A DNA stretch of 64,000 bases from Microbacterium imperiale (GCF_017876655.1 NZ_JAGIOK010000001.1:1488001-1552000); one strand, 5' to 3'. Positions 49,938-59,378 are shown, counted from the stretch's first letter. Notes: a model not told the origin generated them from the letters alone. Numbers and translations are program-made.

Positions 49938-51593
49938 ATGCCCCATCCCACTCCCGCGGTCGTGCTCGACCGCATCACCCACATCTGGCCCGACGGGACG
50001 ACCGCGCTGCGCGAGGTCTCGGGCGCGTTCGGTGCCGGACGCACCGGCCTCGTCGGCCGCAACGGCTCCGGCAAGACGACGCTTCTGCGGCTCATCGCGG
50101 GCGCGATCGCCCCGGGCTCCGGCACCGTCAGCGCGGCCGGACGCGTCGAGCTCCTGCCGCAGCGCCTGACCCTCGACGTCGATCGTCGCGTCGCCGACCT
50201 CGTCGGCGTCGCGGCCGTCGTCGACGCCGTCCGCGCCGTCGAGGACGGCGACGTGGATCCGCGCCACTTCGACACGATCGGCGATGACTGGGACGCCGAG
50301 GCCCGAGCGACGGCCGCCCTCGCCGCCGCGGGCCTGCCGCCGGGAGCGCTCGATCGTCGTGTCGGCGAGCTCTCGGGCGGAGAGGCGGTGCTCGCGGCGC
50401 TCGTCGGGGTGCAGCTGCGCCGCGCCGAGGTGGCACTGCTCGACGAGCCCACGAACAATCTCGACCGTGACGCACGCGAGCGGGTCGTCGAGATCGTGCG
50501 GTCGTGGCGCGGCGCCCTCATCGTCGTGAGTCACGACACCCGGCTGCTCGAGCTGATGGACGACACCGCCGAGTTGTACGGGTCAGAGCTCACCGTGTAC
50601 GGCGGCCCCTACTCCGCCTGGCGCGCGTGGCGGGACGCCGAGCAGGAAGCCGCGCGCGCCGCCGAGACCGCCGCGGCGTCAGCGCTGCGCCGCGAGAAGC
50701 GCGACCGGATCGAGACCGAGACCACCCTGGCCCGACGCGCAGCGATGGGAGCCAAGGCCCAGCGCGAGAAGCGGGTGCCGGGGATCGTCGCGGGCAACCG
50801 CGCCTCGGCCGCGCAGGTGTCGGCCGGGAAGGTCCGCGGTGCGGCATCCGATCGCGAGGCGACGGCACGCGCCGCCCTCGACGCCGCCGGCCGCCGGGTG
50901 CGCGACGACGACGCGGTGCGGATCGACCTGCCCGATCCCGGGGTCGCCGCGGGCCGCCGCATCGCGACCATCGCCGACGGCGAGCGCTCGTGGGTCGTGC
51001 AGGGCCCCGAGCGGGTGGCGGTCGTGGGGCCGAACGGCGCCGGCAAGACGACGCTGCTCGAGCGGCTCGTCGGGTCGGCGCGCGCCAACTCCTCAGATCC
51101 GGCCGCCCCCGCGCCGGAGAGCCCGGATACGGCCGCCGACGAGCGGGAAGTGAGGAGTTACGGCACGGCGGTCGCGCACACCGACCGGGTCGGGTACCTC
51201 TCGCAGCGCGTCGACGGGCTGCGAGACGGCGACACGGTGCTCGAGAGCGTGCGGGCAGCGGCTCCCACGGCCACCGACGCGGAGCTGCGCAATCGGCTCG
51301 CCCGGTTCCTGCTCCGCGGCGACACCGTGATGCGGCCGGTCTCGGCGCTGTCAGGCGGGGAACGGTTCCGGCTCGCCCTCGCGCGCGAGCTGCTCGCCGA
51401 CCCGCCACCGCAGCTGCTCGTGCTCGACGAGCCGACGAACAACCTCGACCTCGACACCGTCGATCAGCTCGTCGACGCGCTCGCGGCCTACCGGGGCGCT
51501 GTCCTCGTCGTCAGCCACGACGAGGACTTCCTCGCCCGGCTGGAGCCGACGCTCACGCTTGAGGTGCGCGAGGGCCGGGTGACCGAGAGCTGA
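49938..51593 (+). CDS. ABC-F family ATPase (ribosome-associated type)
   Basis: This 551-aa protein has no membrane part and two ATP-binding domains, as in ABC-F translation factors and antibiotic-resistance proteins. The first domain shows GRNGSGKTT, LSGGE and LLDEPTNNLD; the second shows GPNGAGKTT, LSGGERFRLALA and VLDEPTNNLDLD. A charged inter-domain region follows the first ATPase. In the second domain about 24 extra residues, between LLERLVGSA and RVGYLSQR, come from an inserted palindromic DNA element. GAGGAGG lies upstream of the ATG (MPHPTPAVVL). Whether it protects ribosomes from a drug is unknown. Confidence 0.92.
   Translation: MPHPTPAVVLDRITHIWPDGTTALREVSGAFGAGRTGLVGRNGSGKTTLLRLIAGAIAPGSGTVSAAGRVELLPQRLTLDVDRRVADLVGVAAVVDAVRAVEDGDVDPRHFDTIGDDWDAEARATAALAAAGLPPGALDRRVGELSGGEAVLAALVGVQLRRAEVALLDEPTNNLDRDARERVVEIVRSWRGALIVVSHDTRLLELMDDTAELYGSELTVYGGPYSAWRAWRDAEQEAARAAETAAASALRREKRDRIETETTLARRAAMGAKAQREKRVPGIVAGNRASAAQVSAGKVRGAASDREATARAALDAAGRRVRDDDAVRIDLPDPGVAAGRRIATIADGERSWVVQGPERVAVVGPNGAGKTTLLERLVGSARANSSDPAAPAPESPDTAADEREVRSYGTAVAHTDRVGYLSQRVDGLRDGDTVLESVRAAAPTATDAELRNRLARFLLRGDTVMRPVSALSGGERFRLALARELLADPPPQLLVLDEPTNNLDLDTVDQLVDALAAYRGAVLVVSHDEDFLARLEPTLTLEVREGRVTES
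51087..51159. repeat. 73-bp palindromic repeat element inside the ABC-F gene
   Basis: It begins AACTCCTCAGATC (51087-51099) and ends GTGAGGAGTT (51150-51159), the same ends as the intergenic copy at 35428-35501. It keeps the frame open and encodes roughly NSSDPAAPAPESPDTAADE followed by REVRS. Confidence 0.8.
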
Positions 51594-51689
51594 CGGATGC
51601 CGCGCCGGCGGGGCCCGTGCCGCCTGGCACGTCGGTCGCCGCCGGCGCAAGGCCGCGCCGATGTCGGTGGTCCGCGCGAAGATGAGGGC

Positions 51690-54600
51690 ATGGCCGATGT
51701 GCTCGCCCGATTCTCCGCGCCCACCGCGGATTGGTTCCGTGGCGCGTTCTCGAAGCCGACGTCCGCTCAGGCCGGTGCGTGGGAGGCGATCTCGGCGGGC
51801 AAGCACGCCCTCGTGGTGGCGCCGACGGGGTCGGGCAAGACGCTGTCGGCCTTCCTCTGGGCGATCGACCGGATCTTCCGCGACAAGGTCGCCGCCGGTC
51901 CCGTCGATGACCGCCCGGTCAAGCGGCGGCGCACGGATGCCGCACCCGCCGACACGCGCGTCCTCTACGTCTCGCCACTGAAGGCCCTCGGCGTCGACGT
52001 CGAGCGCAACCTGCGCTCGCCGCTCGTCGGCATCGGCCAGTCCGCGCGGCGGCTCGGGCAGCCGGTGCCCGACGTCACGGTAGGCGTCCGCTCGGGTGAC
52101 ACGTCGTCGGCCGCTCGACGCGCGCTCGTCGCGCGGCCGCCCGACATCCTCATCACGACCCCCGAGTCGCTGTACCTGATGCTCACCTCGCAGGCGTCCG
52201 AGACGCTGCGCGGCGTGCACACCGTGATCGTCGACGAAGTCCACGCCGTCGCGGCGACCAAGCGCGGCGCCCACCTCGCCGTGAGCCTCGAGCGCCTCGA
52301 TGCACTGCTCGAGAAGCCCGCGCAGCGCATCGGGCTCTCGGCGACGGTCCGCCCCATCGACGAGGTCGCCCGCTTCCTCGGCGGCGCGGCCCCGGTCGAG
52401 ATCGTGGCGCCGAAGGCCACGAAGGCGTTCGACCTGAACGTCGTGGTCCCGATCCCCGACATGCTGCACCCGCCGGCACCGCCCGGCGCCGACGAGGCGG
52501 CCGCGGCGGCGCGCCCCGAAAGCGACGACGAGGACGACGACGGCGATGGCGACGACGGCGCGTGGTACCGAGGGCCGCAGGCGACCGAGGCCACCGGATC
52601 GGTGTGGCCGCACGTCGAAGAGGCGATCGTCGACCGCATCCTGCAGCATCGCTCGACGATCGTCTTCTCGAACTCGCGCCGGCTCGCCGAGCGGCTGACG
52701 GGCCGCCTCAACGAGATCTACACCGAACGCCTCGGCGGAGACCTGCCCGATGCCGCCGCTCCGCCGGCCGCGATGATGGCGCAGGCGGGAGCCTTGGCCG
52801 GCGCAGAGCCCGTGCTCGCCAAGGCCCACCACGGGTCGGTGTCGAAGGAGCAGCGCGCGCAGGTCGAGGACGAGCTGAAGTCCGGCGCGCTGCGCTGCGT
52901 CGTGGCGACCTCGAGCCTCGAGCTCGGCATCGACATGGGCGCGGTCGATCTGGTCATCCAGGTCGAGGCGCCGCCGTCGGCGGCATCCGGTCTGCAGCGC
53001 GTCGGTCGCGCCGGTCACCAGGTCGGCGAGGTCAGCCGCGCGGCGCTGTTCCCCAAGCATCGCGGCGACGTCCTGCACACCGCGGTCGTCACCGAGCGCA
53101 TGCTCGCGGGCAAGATCGAGGCCATCGCGGTGCCGCAGAACCCGCTCGACATCCTGGCGCAGCAGACCATCGCCGCCTGCGCGACCGGCACCATCGAGGT
53201 CGAGGGGTGGTTCGAGACGATCCGCCGCAGCGCGCCGTTCCGCACGCTGCCGCGATCGGCGTACGAGGCGACGCTCGACCTGCTGGCGGGTCGCTTCCCC
53301 TCCGACGAGTTCGCCGAGCTGCGCCCGCGACTGGTGTGGGACCGCGACCAGGGCACGCTCACCGGGCGCCCCGGCGCGCAGCGCATCGCCGTCACGAGCG
53401 GCGGCACGATCCCCGACCGCGGGTTGTTCGGCGTGTTCGTCGCGGGTGAGAGCCGCAATGCGCGCGTCGGCGAGCTCGACGAGGAGATGGTCTACGAGTC
53501 GCGCGTCAACGACGTGTTCACGCTGGGCACCACGAGCTGGCGGATCGTCGAGATCACGCACGACCGGGTCAACGTGGTGCCCGCGTTCGGGCAGCCGGGA
53601 AAGCTGCCGTTCTGGCACGGCGACGGACTCGGGCGTCCCGCCGAGCTCGGTGAGGCGCTCGGGAAGTTCAGCCGCGAGGTGTCGGCGGCGGGGCCCGAGA
53701 AGGCCGCCGAGCGCCTGCGCGAGTCGGGGCTCGACGACTACGCCATCGAGAACCTGCTGGCCCACCTCGCCGAACAGCGCGAGGCCACGGGCAGCCTGCC
53801 GACCGACCGCACCCTCACCGTCGAGCGCTCGCGCGACGAGGTCGGCGACTGGCGCGTCATCCTGCATTCCCCCTACGGCATGCACGTGCACGCGCCGTGG
53901 GCGCTGGCGGTCAACGCCCGCATCCGCGAGCGCCTCGGAGTCGAGGGCGCGGCCGTGGCGAGCGACGACGGCATCATCGCGCGGGTCCCGGATGCCGCCG
54001 CCGAGCCGCCCGGCGCCGAGCTGTTCGTCTTCGACGCCGACGAGCTCGAGCACATCGTCACCGACGAAGTGGGCGGGTCGGCGCTGTTCGCCTCGCGCTT
54101 CCGCGAGTGCGCCGCCCGGGCGCTGCTGCTGCCCCGGCTCAACCCGAACAAGCGCGCTCCGCTGTGGCAGCAGCGGCAGCGGTCGGCTCAGCTGCTCGAG
54201 GTCGCGCGGCGGCATCCGTCGTTCCCGATCATCCTCGAGACCCTGCGCGAGGTCCTGCAGGACGTCTACGACCTGCCGGCGCTGCTGCGCATCGCGCGGA
54301 GCATCGCCGACCGCCGCATCCGGCTCGTCGAGACAACGACGTCGCAGCCCTCGCCGTATGCGCGGGATCTGCTCTTCGGCTACGTCGGCGCGTTCATGTA
54401 CGAGGGCGACTCGCCGCTCGCCGAGCGCCGGGCCGCGGCTCTGTCGGTCGACCCGGCGCTGCTGTCGGAGCTGCTCGGCAAGGTCGAGATGCGCGAACTG
54501 CTCGACCCGGAGGTCATCGCGCAGTTCGAGCGCGAGGCCCAGCGCCTGGCCCCCGACCGCCGGGCGCGCGGGGTCGAAGGCGTCGCCGACCTGCTGCGTC

Positions 54601-56522
54601 TGCTCGGGCCGCTGGATGCCGCCGAGGTCGCCGCCCGGCTCGAGGAGTCCACCGGCACCGACGCCGGCACGGACGCCGGCACGGGCACCGGCACATCGGA
54701 GGAGATCGGCGCAGCGGAGGAAGCGAACGCCGCGTCCGCTCCTCCGGACGGCGGATCTCCTCCGGCACACCGGGTCGCCGAGGCCGCCGAGCTGCTGCAA
54801 CAGCTCGTGACGGCACGACGTGCCATCCCGGTCACGATCGCCGGTGTGCAGCGAACGGCGGCGATCGAGGATGCCGGCCGCTTGCGCGACGCGCTCGGGG
54901 CGGCGTTGCCGGTGGGCATCCCGACCGCGTTCCTCGAGCCGGTCGTCGACCCGCTCGCCGACCTCGTGGCCCGTCACGCGCGCACCCACGGTCCGTTCCG
55001 CACCGCCGACGTGGCGACGCGTCTCGGCATCGGCACCGCGGTCGCGCGGCAGACGCTGCAGCGCCTCGAGTCGCAGGGGCGCATCGCGAGCGGGTACTTC
55101 CTGCCCGAGGCATCCGGCGCCGACGCCGACGATCTCGAATGGTGCGACTCCGAGGTGCTGCGGCGGCTGCGGATGCGGTCGCTCGCGGCGATCCGCGGCA
55201 GCGTCGAGCCGGTCTCACCCGAGGCTTTCGCCCGGTTCCTGCCGGTCTGGCAGCACGTCACGCGTCCCCTCGAGGGCGTCGACGGGGTCGCGGCCGTCAT
55301 CGAGCAGCTGGCCGGCGTGCCGATCCCCGCGAGCGCCTGGGAGTCGCTGGTGCTGCCGTCGCGCGTGCGCGACTACTCCCCCGGGATGCTCGACGAGTTG
55401 ACGGCGACGGGCGAGGTCGTGTGGTCGGGGCACGGCACGCTGCCCGGACGCGACGGCTGGATCGCGCTGCATCCCGCCGACATGGCGCCGTTGACCCTCG
55501 CGCTGGCCGATGCCGACACCGACGCGGACGAGTCGTCGACCTCGGGCGAGCTCGACGTGCGGATCCTCGAGGCGCTGGCCGTCGGCGGCGGCTGGTTCGC
55601 GGGCCAATTGGTCGCGGCGGTCGGGGCTCCGAACGAGCAGAGCGTGCTCGACGCCCTCTGGCGCCTGGCGTGGGCGGGACGCCTGACGAACGACACGTTC
55701 ACGCCGGTGCGCTCGCTGCTGTCGGGCGGGTCGCAGGCCCACCGCAGCGCGCGCCGGACGCCCCGGTCGCGCCTGTACCGCGGCACGCCGCTCGCCCGGC
55801 CGTCGACTCCCGCCGCACCGCGCCCGACGACGCTCGGCGGACGCTGGTCGCTGCTTCCCGCGGTCGAGCCCGACCCCTCGCTCCGGGTCACCGCCTCAGC
55901 CGGGCTGCTGCTCGATCGCTACGGCGTCGTCACGCGAGGCAGCGTGCAGTCCGAGGGCGTCCCCGGCGGTTTCGCGCAGGTCTACCGTGTGCTCGCGGGT
56001 TTCGAAGAGGCGGGCCACTGCCGCCGCGGCTACGTCATCGAGACGCTCGGTGCGGCGCAGTTCGCGGCATCCGTCACGGTCGACCGGCTGCGCGAGTTCG
56101 CCGCTCTGCCCGACCCGCCGCCCCGGCGCGCCGTCACGCTCGCGGCGACCGACCCCGCCAACCCCTACGGCGCGGCGCTCGGCTGGCCGGCCCTCGAGGG
56201 AGTCTCGCACCGCCCGGGGCGGAAGGCGGGCGGTGTCGTCGTGCTCGTCGACGGCGCGCTGACCCTCTACCTCGAGCGGGGCGGCCGCTCGGCGCTGGCG
56301 TTCCACGACGACGAGGAGATCCTCACCGCGGCGGCGGCCGAGCTCGTGCGCACCGCGCAGGCGCGACGACTCGACACGCTCACGGTGGAGCAGGTCAACG
56401 GCGAGTTCGTCTACGGCACGGCGACCGGGCGCGCGCTGCGCGCCGCCGGTTTCGTCGAGTCCTCGCGCGGCCTCACGCTGCGCCGGGCGACCGCGGGAAG
56501 CCGGAGCGCCGCGAATGCCTGA
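51690..56522 (+). CDS. lhr: Lhr-like ATP-dependent DNA helicase, large actinobacterial type
   Basis: This 1610-aa helicase starts MADVLARFSAPTADWF. Motif I APTGSGKT (Lys50), motif II DEVH (182-185), SATVRPIDEVARF and the HxGS/QRVGRAG motifs (AHHGSVSKEQR, SGLQRVGRAGHQ) define the Lhr group of the DEAD/DEAH superfamily 2. After the helicase core and its WH/beta-barrel domain (about 1-880) comes the long C-terminal part found in actinobacterial Lhr. Around residues 988-1010 there is a low-complexity insert (TGTDAGTDAGTGTGTSEE). Mycobacterial Lhr translocates on single-stranded DNA and is DNA-damage inducible. Its last 8 bp overlap the nei gene. GAAGAT stands 6 nt before the ATG. Confidence 0.93.
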   Translation: MADVLARFSAPTADWFRGAFSKPTSAQAGAWEAISAGKHALVVAPTGSGKTLSAFLWAIDRIFRDKVAAGPVDDRPVKRRRTDAAPADTRVLYVSPLKALGVDVERNLRSPLVGIGQSARRLGQPVPDVTVGVRSGDTSSAARRALVARPPDILITTPESLYLMLTSQASETLRGVHTVIVDEVHAVAATKRGAHLAVSLERLDALLEKPAQRIGLSATVRPIDEVARFLGGAAPVEIVAPKATKAFDLNVVVPIPDMLHPPAPPGADEAAAAARPESDDEDDDGDGDDGAWYRGPQATEATGSVWPHVEEAIVDRILQHRSTIVFSNSRRLAERLTGRLNEIYTERLGGDLPDAAAPPAAMMAQAGALAGAEPVLAKAHHGSVSKEQRAQVEDELKSGALRCVVATSSLELGIDMGAVDLVIQVEAPPSAASGLQRVGRAGHQVGEVSRAALFPKHRGDVLHTAVVTERMLAGKIEAIAVPQNPLDILAQQTIAACATGTIEVEGWFETIRRSAPFRTLPRSAYEATLDLLAGRFPSDEFAELRPRLVWDRDQGTLTGRPGAQRIAVTSGGTIPDRGLFGVFVAGESRNARVGELDEEMVYESRVNDVFTLGTTSWRIVEITHDRVNVVPAFGQPGKLPFWHGDGLGRPAELGEALGKFSREVSAAGPEKAAERLRESGLDDYAIENLLAHLAEQREATGSLPTDRTLTVERSRDEVGDWRVILHSPYGMHVHAPWALAVNARIRERLGVEGAAVASDDGIIARVPDAAAEPPGAELFVFDADELEHIVTDEVGGSALFASRFRECAARALLLPRLNPNKRAPLWQQRQRSAQLLEVARRHPSFPIILETLREVLQDVYDLPALLRIARSIADRRIRLVETTTSQPSPYARDLLFGYVGAFMYEGDSPLAERRAAALSVDPALLSELLGKVEMRELLDPEVIAQFEREAQRLAPDRRARGVEGVADLLRLLGPLDAAEVAARLEESTGTDAGTDAGTGTGTSEEIGAAEEANAASAPPDGGSPPAHRVAEAAELLQQLVTARRAIPVTIAGVQRTAAIEDAGRLRDALGAALPVGIPTAFLEPVVDPLADLVARHARTHGPFRTADVATRLGIGTAVARQTLQRLESQGRIASGYFLPEASGADADDLEWCDSEVLRRLRMRSLAAIRGSVEPVSPEAFARFLPVWQHVTRPLEGVDGVAAVIEQLAGVPIPASAWESLVLPSRVRDYSPGMLDELTATGEVVWSGHGTLPGRDGWIALHPADMAPLTLALADADTDADESSTSGELDVRILEALAVGGGWFAGQLVAAVGAPNEQSVLDALWRLAWAGRLTNDTFTPVRSLLSGGSQAHRSARRTPRSRLYRGTPLARPSTPAAPRPTTLGGRWSLLPAVEPDPSLRVTASAGLLLDRYGVVTRGSVQSEGVPGGFAQVYRVLAGFEEAGHCRRGYVIETLGAAQFAASVTVDRLREFAALPDPPPRRAVTLAATDPANPYGAALGWPALEGVSHRPGRKAGGVVVLVDGALTLYLERGGRSALAFHDDEEILTAAAAELVRTAQARRLDTLTVEQVNGEFVYGTATGRALRAAGFVESSRGLTLRRATAGSRSAANA
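54652..54699 (+). repeat. Short GC-rich tandem repeat inside lhr
   Basis: ACCGGCACCGACGCCGGCAC is followed by related units encoding TGTDAGTDAGTGTGT. The units are imperfect and in frame, as in replication-slippage expansions of a linker. Confidence 0.7.
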
Positions 56523-57288
56523 GGGCGACACCGTCTTCCGCGCCGCGCGCACGATCGGCGACGCCCTGGTCGGGCACGAGGTCACGAGGTTCGACATCCG
56601 CGTCCCGGGAAGCGCCACCGCCGACCTGCGCGGCGAGCGCGTGCACTCGTCGATCGCGCGGGGCAAGCATCTGCTGCTTCGCGTCGGCGAGCACACGCTG
56701 CACTCGCATCTGAAGATGGAGGGCCGCTGGCACGTCTATCGCCCCGGACAGCGGTGGCGCGCCCCGGCCTTCCAGGCGCGGGCGATCGTGGGAACGGCCC
56801 CCGCGGATGCCGTCGGCTTCGAGCTCGCGATGGTCGAGGTGCTGCCCACCGCCGACGAGGACCGCCTCGTGGGGCACCTCGGCCCCGATCTGCTCGGGCC
56901 CGATTGGGACCTCGCCGAGGCATCGCGCCGTGTCGCCGCCGACACACGCGCCGCCCACGTCGCACTGCTCGACCAGCGCAACGTCGCGGGGCTGGGCAAC
57001 GTGTACGCGAACGAGCTGCTCTTCGTCCGCGGCATCCTGCCGACGACCCCCGCGAACGAGATCGACGCGACGGCCGTGCTCGAGACCGGGTACCGCATGA
57101 TCCAGGCCAACCGCGATCGATCGGCCCGCACATTCACCGGCATCGACCGGCCGGGCCAGCGCATGTGGGTCTACCGCCGTGAGGGCAAGCCGTGTCGGCG
57201 GTGCGGCACGCTGATCGAGACCGATGAGATCGGCGCCCTGCCCACGAGCGAGCGCCTGATCTTCTGGTGCCCGCGCTGCCAGAGCTGA
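56515..57288 (+). CDS. nei: Endonuclease VIII / Fpg-Nei family DNA glycosylase
   Basis: This 257-aa enzyme removes oxidised bases and nicks the strand. The catalytic N-terminus is MPEGDT (Pro2 nucleophile, Glu3), the H2TH region reads QRNVAGLGNVYANELLF, and the C-terminal zinc finger has CRRCG and WCPRCQS (C-x2-C, x16, C-x2-C). It overlaps the end of lhr by 8 bp, so translation is coupled. The same neighbours occur in M. tuberculosis (Rv3296-Rv3297), supporting a shared repair role. Confidence 0.92.
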   Translation: MPEGDTVFRAARTIGDALVGHEVTRFDIRVPGSATADLRGERVHSSIARGKHLLLRVGEHTLHSHLKMEGRWHVYRPGQRWRAPAFQARAIVGTAPADAVGFELAMVEVLPTADEDRLVGHLGPDLLGPDWDLAEASRRVAADTRAAHVALLDQRNVAGLGNVYANELLFVRGILPTTPANEIDATAVLETGYRMIQANRDRSARTFTGIDRPGQRMWVYRREGKPCRRCGTLIETDEIGALPTSERLIFWCPRCQS

Positions 57289-57309
57289 CGGCGAGAGGGG
57301 CTCCCGGCC

Positions 57310-57957
57310 TCAGCGGCCGATGTAGCGCCCCGGGCGGTGGTTGAGCACCAGCACGATGCTCAACACGACCGCGCCCGCCGCGCTCAGCAGCACCGCCGGC
57401 CACGGCAGCACGAGCAGGGCCGCGAGGATGATGATGACGTCGAAGATCATCTGGGTCCACCCGGCGCTGAAGCCCGTGCGCTCCTGCAGCACGAGCGCGA
57501 TGATGTTGACCCCGCCGAGGCTCGCTCGGTGGCGGAAGAGGATCAACAGGCCGACGCCGGCCAGCAGGTTGCCGCCGAGCGTGCCGTAGATCGGTTCGAT
57601 ACTCGCGAACAGCATGAGGTGCTGGTGCACGAAGGTGAACACCGACACCAGACCGATCGAGGCGAACGTCCGGATCGTGAACGACAACCCCTTCTTCCAC
57701 AGCGCCAGGATCGCGAACGGGGCGTTCACGACGGCGAACAGCACCGGGAACGACCATCCCGTCGCGTAACCGACGAGCAGCGCCAGCCCGGCGGTGCCTC
57801 CGGTGACCGACCCCGACGACTGCAGCAGGTGCAGGCCCAGCGAAGCGACAAAGGTGCCGGTGAGGATGCCGACCAGGTCTTCGGCGCGGGTGTGCCGGGT
57901 GAGGGCCGCTTCGAAGACGAGGGACGGCCCGGTAGAGGGTGCGCGAGAAGGCTCCAC
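57310..57957 (-). CDS. YitT family membrane protein
   Basis: This protein of about 215 aa has five to six membrane segments (near 30-55, 62-80, 89-108, 125-145, 150-195) with GSVTGGTAGLALLVGYATGW and GGVNIIALVLQERTGFSAGW, typical of YitT proteins. I prefer the GTG at 57957, which has GAGGAT 6 nt upstream; an ATG at 58005 would add 16 residues and has no ribosome binding site. It is convergent with nei. The transported solute is not known. Confidence 0.82.
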   Translation of the reverse strand: MEPSRAPSTGPSLVFEAALTRHTRAEDLVGILTGTFVASLGLHLLQSSGSVTGGTAGLALLVGYATGWSFPVLFAVVNAPFAILALWKKGLSFTIRTFASIGLVSVFTFVHQHLMLFASIEPIYGTLGGNLLAGVGLLILFRHRASLGGVNIIALVLQERTGFSAGWTQMIFDVIIILAALLVLPWPAVLLSAAGAVVLSIVLVLNHRPGRYIGR

Positions 57958-58179
57958 GAGCCCATCCTCGCAAAGGACCGGGGGCAACGGACGACGGCCG
58001 GTCATGTTATCGCTCGACGGCCGGCTGGCACACCCCGTCGACCATGTTCTCGCGGCACCGCACGCTTGTTCCAGCAAACCGGTCGGCCCCGCGCTCCGAA
58101 TGATTCGTGGGAATGAAAACGCGGGTCGTGGGGTTGTTTCCAGTACTCAGTACCGGAGCCGGAACTGTCGGAGGGGATC

Positions 58180-58587
58180 GTGGGCAAGAACTACATCGAC
58201 ATCGAGAACGACCGTGGCGAGACGCTTCGCTACCGCAAGCACGCGAACGGTCGGGGCTTGATCGCGAACGGGGCCAAGGTGCACCCGACCGCGCTGGTCG
58301 AGGCGGGCGCCTACGTCGAACCCGGTGTCCAGGTCGCGGCGGGCGCGCACATCGGGCGCGGCGTGTGGATCGAGCGCGAGGCCGTCATCGGCCCGAACGC
58401 TCAGATCGCGCCGCACGCGCACGTGGGCTGCGGCGCGGCCATCGGACCGCGCGCGAAGATCGGGATCCGCGCGTTCATCGGGGCGCACGCGCACGTCGCC
58501 GGAGGGTCGCTGATCGGAGACGACGAGAACATCGCCGACGGTGAGCACGTGGCCACCGATCAGCGGGGTCTGCGCCTGGCGGCCTGA
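58180..58587 (+). CDS. Left-handed beta-helix (hexapeptide-repeat) protein
   Basis: This 135-aa protein is built of hexapeptide-like turns, for example KVHPTALVEAGAYVEPGV, IEREAVIGPNAQIAPHAHVG and KIGIRAFIGAHAHVAGG. Such folds occur in acyltransferases and gamma-carbonic anhydrases, but no recognised catalytic residues are present and it is short for a transferase. The start is GTG (M-GKNYIDIEND) with GGAGG five bases upstream. The function is unknown. Confidence 0.8.
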   Translation: MGKNYIDIENDRGETLRYRKHANGRGLIANGAKVHPTALVEAGAYVEPGVQVAAGAHIGRGVWIEREAVIGPNAQIAPHAHVGCGAAIGPRAKIGIRAFIGAHAHVAGGSLIGDDENIADGEHVATDQRGLRLAA

Positions 58588-58606
58588 TCGGTCACCCGCG
58601 GCCGGA

Positions 58607-58612
58607 TACCCT
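58607..58612 (+). promoter_or_regulatory. -10 element TACCCT, leaderless start
   Basis: TACCCT ends 6 nt before the ATG of the LysR-effector-like gene, and there is no clear ribosome binding site. Confidence 0.45.
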
Positions 58613-58618
58613 CGAGGC

Positions 58619-59365
58619 ATGGCCACGGGTGGATCGCGTCGGCGTCCCGCGCATCGCGCGGGGCGCAGTTCCGGCGCGCCCGCGGCGCGGGGCAAAGCAC
58701 CGCGGCGGCCGGATGCGCGCGCCGAACGAGCGGCTCCGCCCCGCCCCGACGAGCGACCGGGAGATCGCGTCCCGGCGGGACCGTTCCGGCTCGGCGCGGT
58801 ACCGGGCGCGACGCCGGGCAAGTGGATCGACATCTGGAAAGAGCGGATGCCGCGGAACCCGCTCGAGCTCGTGGCCGTCGACGTCGCCGACCAGCGCGCT
58901 GCGCTGCGCGACGGCGCGGTCGATGCCGCGATCGTCCGGCTGCCGATCGAGCGTGACCATCTGAGCGTCATCGCGCTCTACGACGAGGCACCCGTCGCGG
59001 TGTGCTCGGTCGAGTCGGCCCTCACGGTCGCCGACGAGCTCACCCTCGCCGACCTGGCCGGCGAGATCGTCATCGTCCCGCGCGATGACGTGCTGGGCGC
59101 CGTCGTACCGGATGCCGTGACCCCCGCCTTCGCTCCGCTCGAGACCACCGCCGATGCGATCGCGACGGTCGCGGCGGGCACCGGCGTGGTGCTCGTCCCG
59201 ATGTCGCTCGCGCGGCTGCACCACCGCAAGGACGTCGACTACCGTCCGGTCGTCGATGCCCCCGGGTCGAGCGTCGCCCTCGCCTGGCCGACCGACGCCA
59301 CGACGCCGCTCGTCGAAACCTTCATCGGGATCGTGCGCGGACGCACCGCGAACTCCTCGCGCTGA
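58619..59365 (+). CDS. LysR substrate-binding-domain protein lacking the DNA-binding domain
   Basis: This 248-aa protein starts MATGGSRRRPAHRAG and has a low-complexity, basic N-terminal tail of about 60 residues. The rest matches the LysR effector domain: FRLGAVPGATPGKWIDIWKE, then LVAVDVADQRAALRDGAVDAAI, VSSVESALTV-like strands and VAAGTGVVLVPMSLARLHH. No helix-turn-helix is present. It may bind a ligand without acting on DNA directly, or it may interact with another regulator. The start is a leaderless-type ATG. Confidence 0.8.
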   Translation: MATGGSRRRPAHRAGRSSGAPAARGKAPRRPDARAERAAPPRPDERPGDRVPAGPFRLGAVPGATPGKWIDIWKERMPRNPLELVAVDVADQRAALRDGAVDAAIVRLPIERDHLSVIALYDEAPVAVCSVESALTVADELTLADLAGEIVIVPRDDVLGAVVPDAVTPAFAPLETTADAIATVAAGTGVVLVPMSLARLHHRKDVDYRPVVDAPGSSVALAWPTDATTPLVETFIGIVRGRTANSSR

Positions 59366-59378
59366 GTGCTGCCGCGGA

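Noticed and set aside
59354..59362. AACTCCTCG as a third copy of the palindromic repeat end
   Set aside because: Single half with a mismatch, inside a coding region, with no TGAGGAGTT partner within 100 bp.
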